Below, piece by piece: positions 21,846-30,976 of a stretch of 34,990 nt of DNA (position 1 is its first letter; the number at the start of each line of letters is the position of its first letter). This DNA comes from a virus. Below the pieces are notes generated by a model. That model was not told where the DNA came from. It searched no databases and saw only the letters and a list, made by a program, of their open reading frames with translations. The position numbers and the translations under genes are program-made. Location of the stretch: positions 1 through 34,990 of the IMG/VR virus record IMGVR_UViG_3300033571_022641; one strand, 5' to 3'.

Positions 21846-22528
21846 AAAATTGTGTTCTTTTGACTACTACTTCTAAAAGAGAAGGTATTGAGTACTACTC
21901 ATATGAAAATAAAAATTTTGATCTTTTTATAATAGACTATACATCTGAAAAGGATGCAATAACCTTTTTAGAGGGTAATATAAAAGCTATATTTAATTGT
22001 AATGGTGGTTACAAGTATAAAAATATAAAAAAATGTATAGAAACCCTTGATATTTTAGTAAAATATGATTATATTTGGCTTCCTGATTGGGATGTAAATA
22101 TACCTATCGAAAGCCTAAATGAACTTTTTACATTGGCTGAACAATATAATCTTGATTTATGTCAGCCATCTCTCAGTTCAGACTCTCATATGTCATGGTC
22201 TATAACCGAACATAATCCAGATTCAGTTGTAAGACTAACAAATTTTGTAGAAGTTATGTGTCCTTTATTTAAATCTTCATTTTTAAAGGAGGTTTTGTGG
22301 ACATTTGATTTAAACTATTCGAGTTGGGGTTTAGACTTTTTGTGGTGCTCAATTGGAAAGGAAAAGAATATAGGAATTATTGATTCTGTTATTGTAAAAC
22401 ATGAAAGACCTATATCTTCACATGAATGGATTTTACCTAATGGTAAAAATTCTCACCAAGAACTAGAAGAATTACAAAAAAAATATAATTTATTTTTGAA
22501 TCCTACTGTTCTTAAATCCATGAATTAA
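21842..22528 (+). CDS. DUF707-like glycosyltransferase-type protein inserted after the split polymerase
   Basis: 228 residues. The blocks YIWLPDWDVNIPIE (DWD, a DxD-like metal site), LCQPSLSSDSHMSW, VRLTNFVEVMCPLF, SSWGLDFLWC and IIDSVIVKHERPI follow in the order of the DUF707 family, which has a GT-A-like fold. The role is probably transfer of a sugar or a related group, with unknown acceptor. The gene overlaps the polymerase stop by four bases (ATGA) and thus sits exactly where the second polymerase half would be expected. It is a fifth glycosyltransferase-like gene, away from the cluster at 4776-8039. Confidence 0.7.
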   Translation: MKNCVLLTTTSKREGIEYYSYENKNFDLFIIDYTSEKDAITFLEGNIKAIFNCNGGYKYKNIKKCIETLDILVKYDYIWLPDWDVNIPIESLNELFTLAEQYNLDLCQPSLSSDSHMSWSITEHNPDSVVRLTNFVEVMCPLFKSSFLKEVLWTFDLNYSSWGLDFLWCSIGKEKNIGIIDSVIVKHERPISSHEWILPNGKNSHQELEELQKKYNLFLNPTVLKSMN

Positions 22529-22613
22529 ATGAACTTACAAATAGAGAAAAATTGATTAAAAAAAATTAATCAAAAAAAAGCAGTTTAGTGAGTTTTTGTA
22601 AAATTAAAAGAAC

Positions 22614-22621
22614 CTATATAG
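22614..22621 (+). promoter_or_regulatory. Putative promoter CTATATAG before the reductase gene
   Basis: Palindromic variant of the recurrent octamer, 82 bp before the ATG at 22704, in a 175-bp gap. Its presence before a nucleotide-metabolism gene is unexpected if the octamer is strictly late. Confidence 0.35.
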
Positions 22622-22703
22622 CAACAAGAATTTTACTTATGTGTAGAATTAAGATTAAAGGATATTTAATCATTTTAATAAATTAAAAAAATAAAGAAGT
22701 ATT

Positions 22704-24884
22704 ATGGCCAAAAATCGTGATCTATCGATTGAGATACTTTCGGAGTTAACAGCATTTTCAAAATATGCTCGTTTTAACGAAGAAATAGGAAGAAGAGAAA
22801 CTTGGGAAGAAAATGTATCCAGAGTTGAGGATATGCATGTTAGAAAATTCCCTGAATTAAAAGAAGATATTAATAAAGCCTTCGAATATGTTAAACGTAA
22901 AGAAGTTGTACCTTCTATGAGATCTATGCAGTTCGGGGGTGAAGCCATCGAAAAAATGAATATAAGAATTTTCAACTGTTCATTTATTGCTATTGAACGT
23001 CCAGCAATTTTTTCTGAAATTATGGTACTTTTGATGGCTGGAACTGGTGTTGGATATTCTGTTCAATATAGACATATCAATAAATTACCAGATATTAAAA
23101 CTCCTAAAAGAAGTAGAAAATATGTAATTGAAGACACAATCGAAGGTTGGGCAAATTCTCTCAAAGCACTTTTGAAATCATATTTTTATGGTACACAGTT
23201 ACCTATATTTGATTATTCTGGAATTAGACCAAAGGGCACACCTTTGAAAACATCAGGTGGAAAGGCACCAGGTCCAGATCCTTTGAGAAAATGTTTAGAT
23301 GAAATCCAATCTATCTTTACGAGAAAGAATGTAGGTGAAAAGTTAAAGCCTATCGAAGTTCATGATATTGTTTGTCATATTGCTGATTGTATTTTAGCAG
23401 GTGGTATTCGTAGATCAGCGACTATTGCTCTTTTTGATTCATTTGATGATGAAATGCTTAACTGTAAAGGTTATTTGTCTGCTGAAATTGAATCAGACTT
23501 CATTTATAATAAGCAAACAAAGCAATTTGTTGGAGATGCGAGACATCAAGGTAAAATTGTTCAAGTTTATCTTTCTAAACAAGAATTCGATAAGTTTGAA
23601 AATGAAGGTGTCTTGGCTTGGTATTGGTTCCATCCACAAAGAGCAAGAGCGAATAATTCAGCTGTATTTTTCAGAAAGAGATTTCTTGGAAAGGAAACAA
23701 CTGAAGAAAAGATTATCGCTAAACTTAAAAAAGAATTTGGTATCAATGAATACTCTCAGGAATCATTAATTAATACCTTTACAAACTTTGTAAGTGAGTA
23801 TTTAGCTGCTCATTTTGTAGATGGTAAGTATTATGAGGATATTGTTGATGCTACAACCCAAGACGATTTTATGAAAGTTTGGAAAGCATGTGAGGCTTCT
23901 GGTTCAGGTGAACCTGGTGTATTCTGGACAAATGATCCTGACTATGGAACGAATCCATGTGGTGAAATTTCATTGAAATCTGCACAAACCTGTAATCTTT
24001 CTTCAATTAATGTTAGTACATTAAAGGATCAAAAAGATTTAGAGAACAGAGTTTGGGCTGCTACTTTGATTGGTACTTTACAAGCTACTTATGATGGTTT
24101 CGAGTATATTTCAGAAAATTGGCAAGAAAATCAACAAGATGAAAGATTGTTGGGTGTTTCTTTGACAGGAATTTGTGATATCGATTATACAAAATTTGAT
24201 TGGAATAAAGCATCCTTACATTCTGCTGAAGTAAATGCTAAATATGCTAATATTCTTGGTATAAATGAAGCAGCTAGAATTACATGTATTAAACCAGAAG
24301 GTACAGCATCATGTGTTATGGGTACTTCATCTGGCATTCATGCAAGACATTCTCAGTATTACATTAGACGTGTTCGTTATAACAAGCAAGAACCTATTGC
24401 TAAGTACTTGATGGAAAACCATCCTGAGTTAGTAGAGGAAGAAGAATTTAATCCTTTGAATATCGTTGTGGCTTTACCGCAAAAATCTCCTGCTGAGTCA
24501 GTAACAAGAGAAAATGAATCAGCGATAGATACATTAGAGAGAGTAAAATTTTTTAATGAACACTGGGTTTCACCTGGTCATAGATATGGTCCTAACCAAC
24601 ATAATGTTTCATGTACTATTTCAGTAAGAAACAATGAATGGAATAAAGTTGGTAAATGGATGTGGGAAAATAGAGATGTTTATTCAGGTATAGCAGTTCT
24701 CCCCTACTCTGATGCAATTTATAAGCAAGCTCCATTCGAAGAATGTGATGAAGAAACTTACAATACAATGATGAAAAATCTGAAATCTATAGATTTGACA
24801 AAGGTTTTGGAAGTTGAAGATAATACAAATCTCTTAGGAGAATTGGCTTGTGCAGGTGGTGCTTGTGAAGTTACATTCGGTTAA
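22704..24884 (+). CDS. nrdJ: Adenosylcobalamin-dependent ribonucleoside-triphosphate reductase (class II)
   Basis: 726 residues, close to the 739 of the Lactobacillus leichmannii enzyme. It reduces ribonucleotides to deoxyribonucleotides with a B12-generated thiyl radical and needs no oxygen or second subunit. Key residues are in place: Cys92 in FNCSF, the active-site NPCGE at 417-421 (Asn417, radical Cys419, Glu421), Cys430 eleven residues on, exactly as in the L. leichmannii enzyme (408 and 419), and the C-terminal redox pair C-A-G-G-A-C (716, 721). GTGVGYSV at 113-120 and PEGTASCVMGTSSGIHARHS are family signatures. T4 itself uses class I and class III enzymes. A promoter-like octamer lies upstream and a terminator follows, so it is a single-gene unit. 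Confidence 0.95.
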   Translation: MAKNRDLSIEILSELTAFSKYARFNEEIGRRETWEENVSRVEDMHVRKFPELKEDINKAFEYVKRKEVVPSMRSMQFGGEAIEKMNIRIFNCSFIAIERPAIFSEIMVLLMAGTGVGYSVQYRHINKLPDIKTPKRSRKYVIEDTIEGWANSLKALLKSYFYGTQLPIFDYSGIRPKGTPLKTSGGKAPGPDPLRKCLDEIQSIFTRKNVGEKLKPIEVHDIVCHIADCILAGGIRRSATIALFDSFDDEMLNCKGYLSAEIESDFIYNKQTKQFVGDARHQGKIVQVYLSKQEFDKFENEGVLAWYWFHPQRARANNSAVFFRKRFLGKETTEEKIIAKLKKEFGINEYSQESLINTFTNFVSEYLAAHFVDGKYYEDIVDATTQDDFMKVWKACEASGSGEPGVFWTNDPDYGTNPCGEISLKSAQTCNLSSINVSTLKDQKDLENRVWAATLIGTLQATYDGFEYISENWQENQQDERLLGVSLTGICDIDYTKFDWNKASLHSAEVNAKYANILGINEAARITCIKPEGTASCVMGTSSGIHARHSQYYIRRVRYNKQEPIAKYLMENHPELVEEEEFNPLNIVVALPQKSPAESVTRENESAIDTLERVKFFNEHWVSPGHRYGPNQHNVSCTISVRNNEWNKVGKWMWENRDVYSGIAVLPYSDAIYKQAPFEECDEETYNTMMKNLKSIDLTKVLEVEDNTNLLGELACAGGACEVTFG

Positions 24885-24901
24885 TCAATAAACTATTAAC
24901 G

Positions 24902-24937
24902 AAAGGGTACCTATAATAAAAATAGGTATCCTTTTTT
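24902..24937 (+). terminator. Rho-independent terminator
   Basis: A stem of about twelve pairs (AAAGGGTACCTA with TAGGTATCCTTT, one G-U pair) with a nine-base loop runs into six T. It ends the reductase transcript 18 bp after its stop codon. Confidence 0.85.
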
Positions 24938-24949
24938 ATTGAGGTAATT

Positions 24950-25384
24950 ATGGAGCTTTTTGATGTAGTAAAAGCTGTTTTTTCCAAATCTGAATGGAAA
25001 AATGTATCTCGTTATGATAAAGATAGAAATTTCTTTATGATAAATAGATTTATTTCCATAGGTTTGCCCAAACAGGCTTCTATGTTTAATAGTAAGTATA
25101 TCCCTAAAGAGCATGTTCTTGATTATTGGAATAGACAATTATCCAAACTTTATAGTACAATTCCTCAATGGATATTTACAAAAGGGCAGAAAGCATCTAA
25201 AGAAGAAAATGAAAAATTTAAAGTAGACCTAGATCTAAAAAAATTATTTTGCGAATATAATAAGTGTAGTTTTGAGGAATTTGATTTATTGGCAAATATA
25301 AATCAAAAGGATTTAGAAAAAGAACTTGAAATGTATAAGAATATGTTAAAAGCTAAAAAAGAGTCAAAGTTTTCAGAAGAATAA
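24950..25384 (+). CDS. 62: Probable clamp loader small subunit (gp62-like)
   Basis: 144 residues. The N-terminal half has KSEWKNVSRYDKDRNFFMINRFISIGLPKQA and a YWNRQLSKLYSTIPQWIF helix, a pattern I associate with the small clamp loader subunit of T4-like phages. The C-terminal half is a Lys/Glu-rich helical region. It lies 12 bp upstream of the gp44-like ATPase gene, which fits, although in T4 the order is 44 then 62. The small subunit would hold gp44 together to load the sliding clamp. Sequence conservation in gp62 is weak, so this rests on pattern and position. No sliding clamp (gp45) gene is recognised in the window. Confidence 0.55.
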   Translation: MELFDVVKAVFSKSEWKNVSRYDKDRNFFMINRFISIGLPKQASMFNSKYIPKEHVLDYWNRQLSKLYSTIPQWIFTKGQKASKEENEKFKVDLDLKKLFCEYNKCSFEEFDLLANINQKDLEKELEMYKNMLKAKKESKFSEE

Positions 25385-25396
25385 AAGGTTTATCTA

Positions 25397-26365
25397 ATGT
25401 CAGCGATACTTGAACAATTATTTACAGAAAAGTTTAGACCTAAAAAGGTCGAAGATATTATATTAGCACCTAGAATTAAAAGTGCTATAGGTCAAGGGAT
25501 AATTCAACAGCATCTTTTATTGGTAGGTTCTCAAGGTATGGGTAAAACATCTACTGCTAAAGCAATAGCAGATAGATTCCCTAATATGTATATAAATGTT
25601 TCAGATGAATCCTCTGTAGATGTAATACGTGATAAAATTAAAGGTTATTGTGAAAGAATATCAGTTTTAGATGGAGAAGATTCCATGAAAATTGTAATTC
25701 TTGATGAGATCGATGGTGCATCTGATCAATTCTATAAAGCTCTTAGGGGCGTTATGGAAGATCAGAGATATATTTCAAAAGTAAGATTTATTGGAACTGC
25801 TAATTATATTAATAAAATACCAGATCCTGTTCGCTCTAGATTTTTTATTCTTGACTTTAATCCTACAACAAAAGAAGAAGAGCTTGGTTTAATGAAAGAT
25901 CAAGCTAAACGAATTGCTTATCTTTTAAAAAGTTTAAATATAGAGTTTGAGAACGATGCAATAAAAGAATTTATTAAAAGAAATTTCCCTGACATGCGGG
26001 CAATGATTAATAAGATTCAGAACTGGCATATTTCTGGAAGAAATAAAATTACATTAAATGAAATTAAAGAACTTAATTATTCATTTAATGATTTATTTGA
26101 ACTATTAACTAAGAAAGATACTGATCCTGTTGAAAATTATAAGTACATAGTTAAGAATTGTTCAAATAAAGTCGATGATGTGTTAATGAGCTTACACAAT
26201 GATTTCCCTCTGTGGATTTCAGAAAACAAACCAGATTTAACAAATAAAATTCCAATGTCTTTAGTTTTGATTGGGAAATGGCAAGCTGACAAACAGCTTT
26301 GTATTGATCCTATTGTTGCTTTGACAGGTTGTTTTTTTGAAATACAAATGCATATGAAGTCATAA
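25397..26365 (+). CDS. 44: Clamp loader AAA+ ATPase (gp44-like)
   Basis: 322 residues. It loads the sliding clamp at primer ends using ATP. The start LFTEKFRPKKVEDIIL is typical of RFC-type loaders. Walker A GSQGMGKT is at 44-51, Walker B VILDEID at 100-106, sensor 1 GTAN at 133-136 and the SRF arginine-finger motif at 147-149 (SRC in RFC). A C-terminal helical collar follows from about 215. The length matches T4 gp44 (319). Its stop overlaps the next start by one base (TAATG). Confidence 0.95.
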   Translation: MSAILEQLFTEKFRPKKVEDIILAPRIKSAIGQGIIQQHLLLVGSQGMGKTSTAKAIADRFPNMYINVSDESSVDVIRDKIKGYCERISVLDGEDSMKIVILDEIDGASDQFYKALRGVMEDQRYISKVRFIGTANYINKIPDPVRSRFFILDFNPTTKEEELGLMKDQAKRIAYLLKSLNIEFENDAIKEFIKRNFPDMRAMINKIQNWHISGRNKITLNEIKELNYSFNDLFELLTKKDTDPVENYKYIVKNCSNKVDDVLMSLHNDFPLWISENKPDLTNKIPMSLVLIGKWQADKQLCIDPIVALTGCFFEIQMHMKS

Positions 26366-27093
26366 TGCAAACTGTTAAATTAACAAATCAAGAGATAAAA
26401 TCAGTAGTTGATTTATTATTATTTAAATACATAATAATAGATGAGTCTAATGCTGTAGTTGATGTTTTAAAAAGATTTGAAATAAGTCCAGAACATAGAA
26501 TTAAAGGTCTATGTGAACCTATGTCATATATTTCCCAGAATTTTATTGAACTTACTCAATATAAATCCTTGGGATCAAAAAATAGAATAGGTCGATTATC
26601 CGCTATTTCTGTTCTAGAAGAACAGATTGTAAAGGAATTTTGCTTTAAGGGTGTACATGCTTTAGATTTATCTATAAAGATAGATGCTCTTTCTGTTTTT
26701 CATGCACTACTAGATTATGGACATAAAGATCATTCTAGTCAAGCTGTTCATATAGCAGTTAAGTATTTACGGGTAGATATGCTCCATAGATTAGCGGAAG
26801 AAGGATTCGATTTTTGGCTAGTGCATCCTGATTGGGAAGCAAGACCTATAGATACTTTACTTACTATGATGTCTTTCCAAGAAGAACTACCTTTTTTATC
26901 AGGTGTAAATATAAATCAACAGATCGCGGATTGTTTTGATATAATTGCTAAAAATAGCGATTTATCAAAGTTTATATCAATATCTGGAGAAAACTATGGA
27001 ATATATAATGGGAACCCTATTGTTCGAAAAAGAAAGGGAATAGTACCAGAAATAGAAGAAATTTTCTATAAAGTCGTACATGGGCTAGTATAA
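26365..27093 (+). CDS. Unknown protein, weakly ankyrin-like middle
   Basis: 242 residues. The middle segment, HALLDYGHKDHSSQAVHIAV followed by HRLAEEGFDFWLVHP, reads like two degenerate ankyrin repeats, with a paired-helix pattern. N- and C-terminal parts show no known motif. In T4-like phages the clamp loader is followed by regA, but this protein is larger (T4 RegA is 122 residues) and shows no similarity that I can see. It is coupled to the clamp loader gene by TAATG. Function unknown. Confidence 0.6.
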   Translation: MQTVKLTNQEIKSVVDLLLFKYIIIDESNAVVDVLKRFEISPEHRIKGLCEPMSYISQNFIELTQYKSLGSKNRIGRLSAISVLEEQIVKEFCFKGVHALDLSIKIDALSVFHALLDYGHKDHSSQAVHIAVKYLRVDMLHRLAEEGFDFWLVHPDWEARPIDTLLTMMSFQEELPFLSGVNINQQIADCFDIIAKNSDLSKFISISGENYGIYNGNPIVRKRKGIVPEIEEIFYKVVHGLV

Positions 27094-27114
27094 TTTGATA
27101 TATACTATATCAAA
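27094..27114. repeat. Perfect 9-bp inverted repeat before the 27133 gene
   Basis: TTTGATATA, three bases TAC, TATATCAAA. It lies 18 bp before the ATG at 27133 and includes GATATATAC, close to the recurrent promoter octamer. It could be an operator overlapping a promoter, or a dimeric regulator site. Confidence 0.5.
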
Positions 27115-27132
27115 GTAAAATTTTATGAAAAT

Positions 27133-28731
27133 ATGCGTAACACAAAAGCTATTATTGAAGCCATTTGTAATTATACAAGTTTTGATCCAGTTATAAAAAC
27201 AGGATTAACTTATTTAAAAGAATCTGAAGTTGATATTGTTCACTGGAATGCTTTAAATGAGCAAGAAGAACAAAATGTCTTGAAATCAGATGAGGTTAAA
27301 GGGGCATTCAACAGATTTAGTTCATCTGTTACAGGAGAAATAGTAAAGGAAACTAAACCTGAAGGATTTGATAATTGGGTAAAAAGAACTAACTTAACAA
27401 ATAGTTCAATGTTTAGCACACCTCAAACAGATTCTCAAATGACAAAGGACGCAGTTCAAGCTGATAGGGAGAAATATAAGGCTAAACCAGGTTCATGGGA
27501 AGAAAGATTAAAGCATATAGAAAAAGAGGGAATGACAGATGCGGAGCGTATTGAAGCATCTAAAAAGTCAGCAAATAATACATATTATGAAATTCTATCT
27601 CAAACCGAAAAAAAGGTAGGTAAAGAGAATATCAAGAACTATATCGAAAAAATTTCTGATGATGTTCAAAATTTCGTTTCTTTAGTTACTTATCTAACAG
27701 ATCAAATAGTAAAAGAAGCATGGGTTAATGCTCCACAGACAATACAAAAAGTATCTGGGAACAGATTATACTTCTTGGAACAAGCTGCTATGGAGATAAG
27801 AGGTAATAATGTTAATGCTTTCATAAAAGAAGCTAAAACTCTATTGAATGTTGCATTTGATCTAAGTAATTATTTTGTTCTTCAAAATGCTAATAATGAT
27901 ATTAAAAGATCAGTAGAAGAAGTTTGGCCAGAGGTTAAAAGATTAGCAAAAGAAAAAATTGACGCTATTAAAGCACCAGAGCCTGTAAGAACTATGTTTG
28001 CTTTTAATGAGACTTTGATGGATAATTTCAAATCTCAGTTGTCAGATGCTGTTTGGGAATCTATTCCAGCGTTAATTGAGAAACATGGTGATTCATTCTT
28101 CTTAATTATAGAATCAGAGCAGATAATGCCAATTCATGATGCTTTTAATAGTAGTAGATTCCAGGCATATCATCCTATATTCGAATCAATGTATTATGAA
28201 TTAAAGGATAAAAAGCCATTCAATTGGTTATTAGAATTAGAGACATATCTTATCGATGATAAAGAAATCGACAAAAATTTGACATATTGTGCTACGACTT
28301 TAGTTAGACAACAATTAGCAAAAAATGCAGATTTTACATTCCCTACTATCGGTAAAGTAGCAGGTTTTACTGCTCATAAATTAGCACAAGACGCATATAA
28401 AGCAGATGAAGGTCTTAGTGAGATATTAGGAGTAAAAGACTCCTTATGGATTACTTCTGGCTACGTTCCAGGTACATTTGGTTTAATTCTTCTATTTTTT
28501 AATGTAGCATCAGCTGTTCTTTTTGTCGCATATGCTGAAGATGTTGTAGGCTTTGATATGGATAAATCTTATCCAGAAATGGCAAATTTACCTATTTGGA
28601 AATCTTTTAAAGAAAGTGCATTTGATCTAAAGGTTGAATATCAACAAAAGAGAAGAGAAGAAAAGAAAGATTTAAAAGTTGGCACTACTTCACCTAGAAG
28701 TGCAGCGAAGACTGGAATAAAAATCAAATAA
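27133..28731 (+). CDS. Large protein with one C-terminal membrane segment, function unknown
   Basis: 532 residues, not recognised. Residues about 1-140 are polar and Lys/Glu-rich, and the central part is helical with FLEQAAMEIRGNNVNAFIKEA. One hydrophobic segment near residues 445-465 (PGTFGLILLFFNVASAVLFVAY) may be membrane-inserted or a buried helix; the C-terminal 60 residues are basic (QQKRREEKKDLK). The start at 27133 was preferred; an ATG eight bases upstream is out of frame. Size and placement between replication genes and small unknowns give no clear role; candidates include a virion protein delivered with the DNA. An inverted repeat precedes it. Confidence 0.6.
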   Translation: MRNTKAIIEAICNYTSFDPVIKTGLTYLKESEVDIVHWNALNEQEEQNVLKSDEVKGAFNRFSSSVTGEIVKETKPEGFDNWVKRTNLTNSSMFSTPQTDSQMTKDAVQADREKYKAKPGSWEERLKHIEKEGMTDAERIEASKKSANNTYYEILSQTEKKVGKENIKNYIEKISDDVQNFVSLVTYLTDQIVKEAWVNAPQTIQKVSGNRLYFLEQAAMEIRGNNVNAFIKEAKTLLNVAFDLSNYFVLQNANNDIKRSVEEVWPEVKRLAKEKIDAIKAPEPVRTMFAFNETLMDNFKSQLSDAVWESIPALIEKHGDSFFLIIESEQIMPIHDAFNSSRFQAYHPIFESMYYELKDKKPFNWLLELETYLIDDKEIDKNLTYCATTLVRQQLAKNADFTFPTIGKVAGFTAHKLAQDAYKADEGLSEILGVKDSLWITSGYVPGTFGLILLFFNVASAVLFVAYAEDVVGFDMDKSYPEMANLPIWKSFKESAFDLKVEYQQKRREEKKDLKVGTTSPRSAAKTGIKIK

Positions 28732-28735
28732 ATAA

Positions 28736-29296
28736 ATGAGTTCTAAAATAGTTGAGCCATATAGTAAAGATGCACCTATTGTCCTTAAAACATTAGAGTG
28801 TAAAGCAATATATGATGATAAAATTCATACAATAACTATACAAGTTCCAAATGGGGATGAATTCATTTGTTCTGCGAATACTTTCAAATGGGTAGAAGGA
28901 TACCCTAAAAGTATAGGAGCATGTCATAAAAGATGTGAAAATGCTTTAAATCATCTTAAGAATGATAACTTAATTGAAGTTTTTCAAGAAATTTATAAGT
29001 TGCCATATGCTCCTTTTTTCGTATATTTGTTTGAGAAAGATAAGCCAATGCTTAAGAATTTCTCTTACATTATAGATAAAGCTAACGATTCAGAGAAAGA
29101 GAAAGTTGAACTTTTTCTAAAATCTATCCTAGAAGAAAATGAGGATATAAATAAATTGAAAAAGTCAGAAGTAGAAATTTATAATTTTTTAAAAGAGAAC
29201 TTAGAAAATCTTATTTTATATCTAAAATCTAAGTGTGAAGTATTTTATTGGTTTTATCAAGGTCTTCCTCAACTTACTCAGTTTGGAATATGGTAA
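28736..29296 (+). CDS. Unknown protein
   Basis: 186 residues. A beta-type first third (LECKAIYDDKIHTITIQVPNG) is followed by a helical region with FEKDKPMLKNFSYI and a Lys/Glu segment, ending in an aromatic CEVFYWFYQGLPQL. No motif of a known family is seen. It starts four bases after the stop of the upstream gene and the next gene follows after one base, so these genes are co-transcribed with the nuclease gene. Confidence 0.6.
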   Translation: MSSKIVEPYSKDAPIVLKTLECKAIYDDKIHTITIQVPNGDEFICSANTFKWVEGYPKSIGACHKRCENALNHLKNDNLIEVFQEIYKLPYAPFFVYLFEKDKPMLKNFSYIIDKANDSEKEKVELFLKSILEENEDINKLKKSEVEIYNFLKENLENLILYLKSKCEVFYWFYQGLPQLTQFGIW

Positions 29297-29297
29297 T

Positions 29298-29594
29298 ATG
29301 ATCGAGCATGAAAATCTTAATTTTGGTACTCCCGTAAAAGTAGAATATACTGTAGAAAATAAGGAATGTAAGAGAGTATATGCCAAAGTAATTTGTGCAA
29401 ATGTTAAAGATAAAGAAATTTATTCTTGCATAACTCCACACGGTTCTATAATAAAAACTCATTATTCTAATTTAGATATTTTAAATGATGATGAATACAA
29501 TAATTTAAAAAATATAGAACAGAAAGCTTTCGAATCTAATAATATACTTTATAATAATATCTTTTTTAACGATCAGAATACTGGAATTAAATAA
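29298..29594 (+). CDS. Small unknown protein
   Basis: 98 residues from the ATG at 29298; an earlier start at 29235 would overlap the upstream gene by some 60 bases and is less likely. The first 60 residues look like a small beta-barrel (NFGTPVKVEYTVENKEC, YAKVICANVKDKEI, CITPHGSIIKTHYSN); the end is Asn-rich. Its stop directly abuts the start of the nuclease gene. No family is recognised. Confidence 0.55.
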   Translation: MIEHENLNFGTPVKVEYTVENKECKRVYAKVICANVKDKEIYSCITPHGSIIKTHYSNLDILNDDEYNNLKNIEQKAFESNNILYNNIFFNDQNTGIK

Positions 29595-30716
29595 ATGTTA
29601 TATGTTCTTATAGATGCAAATAATTTTTTCATAAAAAATCTCTTCGCATATAAAAGTGGTATGCGTAAAAGTGAAAAATTATTTGAAAAAGAAGAACAAG
29701 TTATAGAGTATTCTCATCTCTTAAGTAATTCTTTATTTAATTTAATAGATAAATTTGAAGGTAGAGTAGGATTTGTACTTTGTTTTGATAACAAAACTTG
29801 GCGCAAATCCTATTATAATTTATATAAGGCAAATCGAGAATATGATGATAATGTGAACTGGGATGCTTATTTTAAGTTCGTTGAGGATTATTGTGAAAAA
29901 ATGACATCTATTCATAATATCAATGTTTCAAAAATTGAGGGTGGTGAAGCAGATGACTTATTATACCTATGGTCAAAAAAACTCAATAATTCTGGATATG
30001 ATTGTGTTATAGTTAGTGAAGATAAAGACTTATTACAATTAGTAAGAAACACTAAGAAGAATAATTTTACGATAGTTTATAACAATTCATTTAAGAATCC
30101 TAAGATATACAAACATCCAGAAACAAATCTTAAAGAAAATGATATTGAATTTACAATATTTAATGCTTCTGATGCTTTATTGAATTCTAGATCTCTTATA
30201 AAATGGATTATGCAGGAAGCTGAATCTTTAGAAGATGTTGACATACAACATTATCTTATTAAAAAGATATTAATAGGAGACGATGGGGATAATGTACCTT
30301 CTATTTGGATATGGCAAGATAAGAACGGTAAGAAAAAAAGAGTTACTCCCTCGGTAGCTGAAAAAATAATATCGAATTATTTAGCTATAAATGAAAATCC
30401 TATTTATTATCTTTTAAATGATTTTGAATTCTTTAAGACTTCTTTAGCTGATTCGATAAAATTTGTTTTAGGTATTAAAATTGATATCGAAGAACTAAAA
30501 GAAAATGTTGAGCGCAATTGTAAACTTATGTGTTTACATCATAATTTTATGCCAAAGGAAATTTTAAAAGAATTTCAGAAAAATTATAATGATAGTATCG
30601 CAAGTAAAATAGATAAAGATACATTTTTGAAAGGGACTAAGTATTATCAAGATCCTAGAAAAACTGTAGGTAAAACAGATAAACTAGATTCCTTTTTCAA
30701 TTCCTTTGGAGATTAA
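29595..30716 (+). CDS. rnh: 5'-3' exonuclease / RNase H (T4 Rnh-like, FEN family)
   Basis: 373 residues, somewhat longer than T4 RNase H (305). It removes RNA primers and 5' flaps on the lagging strand. Metal-binding acids are where expected: Asp7 in LIDANNF, Asp65 in VLCFDN, EGGEADDLL at 115-123, SEDKDLL with Asp143 and Asp145, and GDDGDNVPS further on, which marks the H3TH helix-turn region. The segment RKSYYNLYKANR at 70-81 holds the basic arch residues. Start follows the upstream stop with no gap and its own stop overlaps the next start (TAATG). Confidence 0.9.
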   Translation: MLYVLIDANNFFIKNLFAYKSGMRKSEKLFEKEEQVIEYSHLLSNSLFNLIDKFEGRVGFVLCFDNKTWRKSYYNLYKANREYDDNVNWDAYFKFVEDYCEKMTSIHNINVSKIEGGEADDLLYLWSKKLNNSGYDCVIVSEDKDLLQLVRNTKKNNFTIVYNNSFKNPKIYKHPETNLKENDIEFTIFNASDALLNSRSLIKWIMQEAESLEDVDIQHYLIKKILIGDDGDNVPSIWIWQDKNGKKKRVTPSVAEKIISNYLAINENPIYYLLNDFEFFKTSLADSIKFVLGIKIDIEELKENVERNCKLMCLHHNFMPKEILKEFQKNYNDSIASKIDKDTFLKGTKYYQDPRKTVGKTDKLDSFFNSFGD

Positions 30717-30940
30717 TGAAACGTTTTATAGTTTATATGGAAACTGATAAAGACTATGAAGAAACTGTTATTGGTGAAGGGATTGAGTTTAGTAATGAAA
30801 ATGTAGCAGTTTTTGAGTTCTTAACATCTACTATTTTAATTTTAGATTCAACGGAGTTTATATCTAAACATTATGAAACCGTAGGAAATGTAAAGATTAA
30901 ATGGATAGATTATGATTTATTTCAAAAAATAATTCATTAA
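30716..30940 (+). CDS. Small unknown protein
   Basis: 74 residues, acidic, predicted beta-rich (RFIVYMETD, VAVFEFLTSTILIL). It is coupled to the nuclease gene by a one-base overlap and ends the replication run before a promoter-like octamer. No family is recognised. Confidence 0.55.
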   Translation: MKRFIVYMETDKDYEETVIGEGIEFSNENVAVFEFLTSTILILDSTEFISKHYETVGNVKIKWIDYDLFQKIIH

Positions 30941-30976
30941 TTATAAAATTTATAAAAAACAAAATTTGATTTTGAT

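Noticed and set aside
22552-22573. TTGATTAA/TTAATCAA hairpin after the DUF707-like gene as a terminator
   Set aside because: It is followed by A, not T, on the plus strand, and consists only of A/T-rich pairs apart from one G-C pair, so it is weak.
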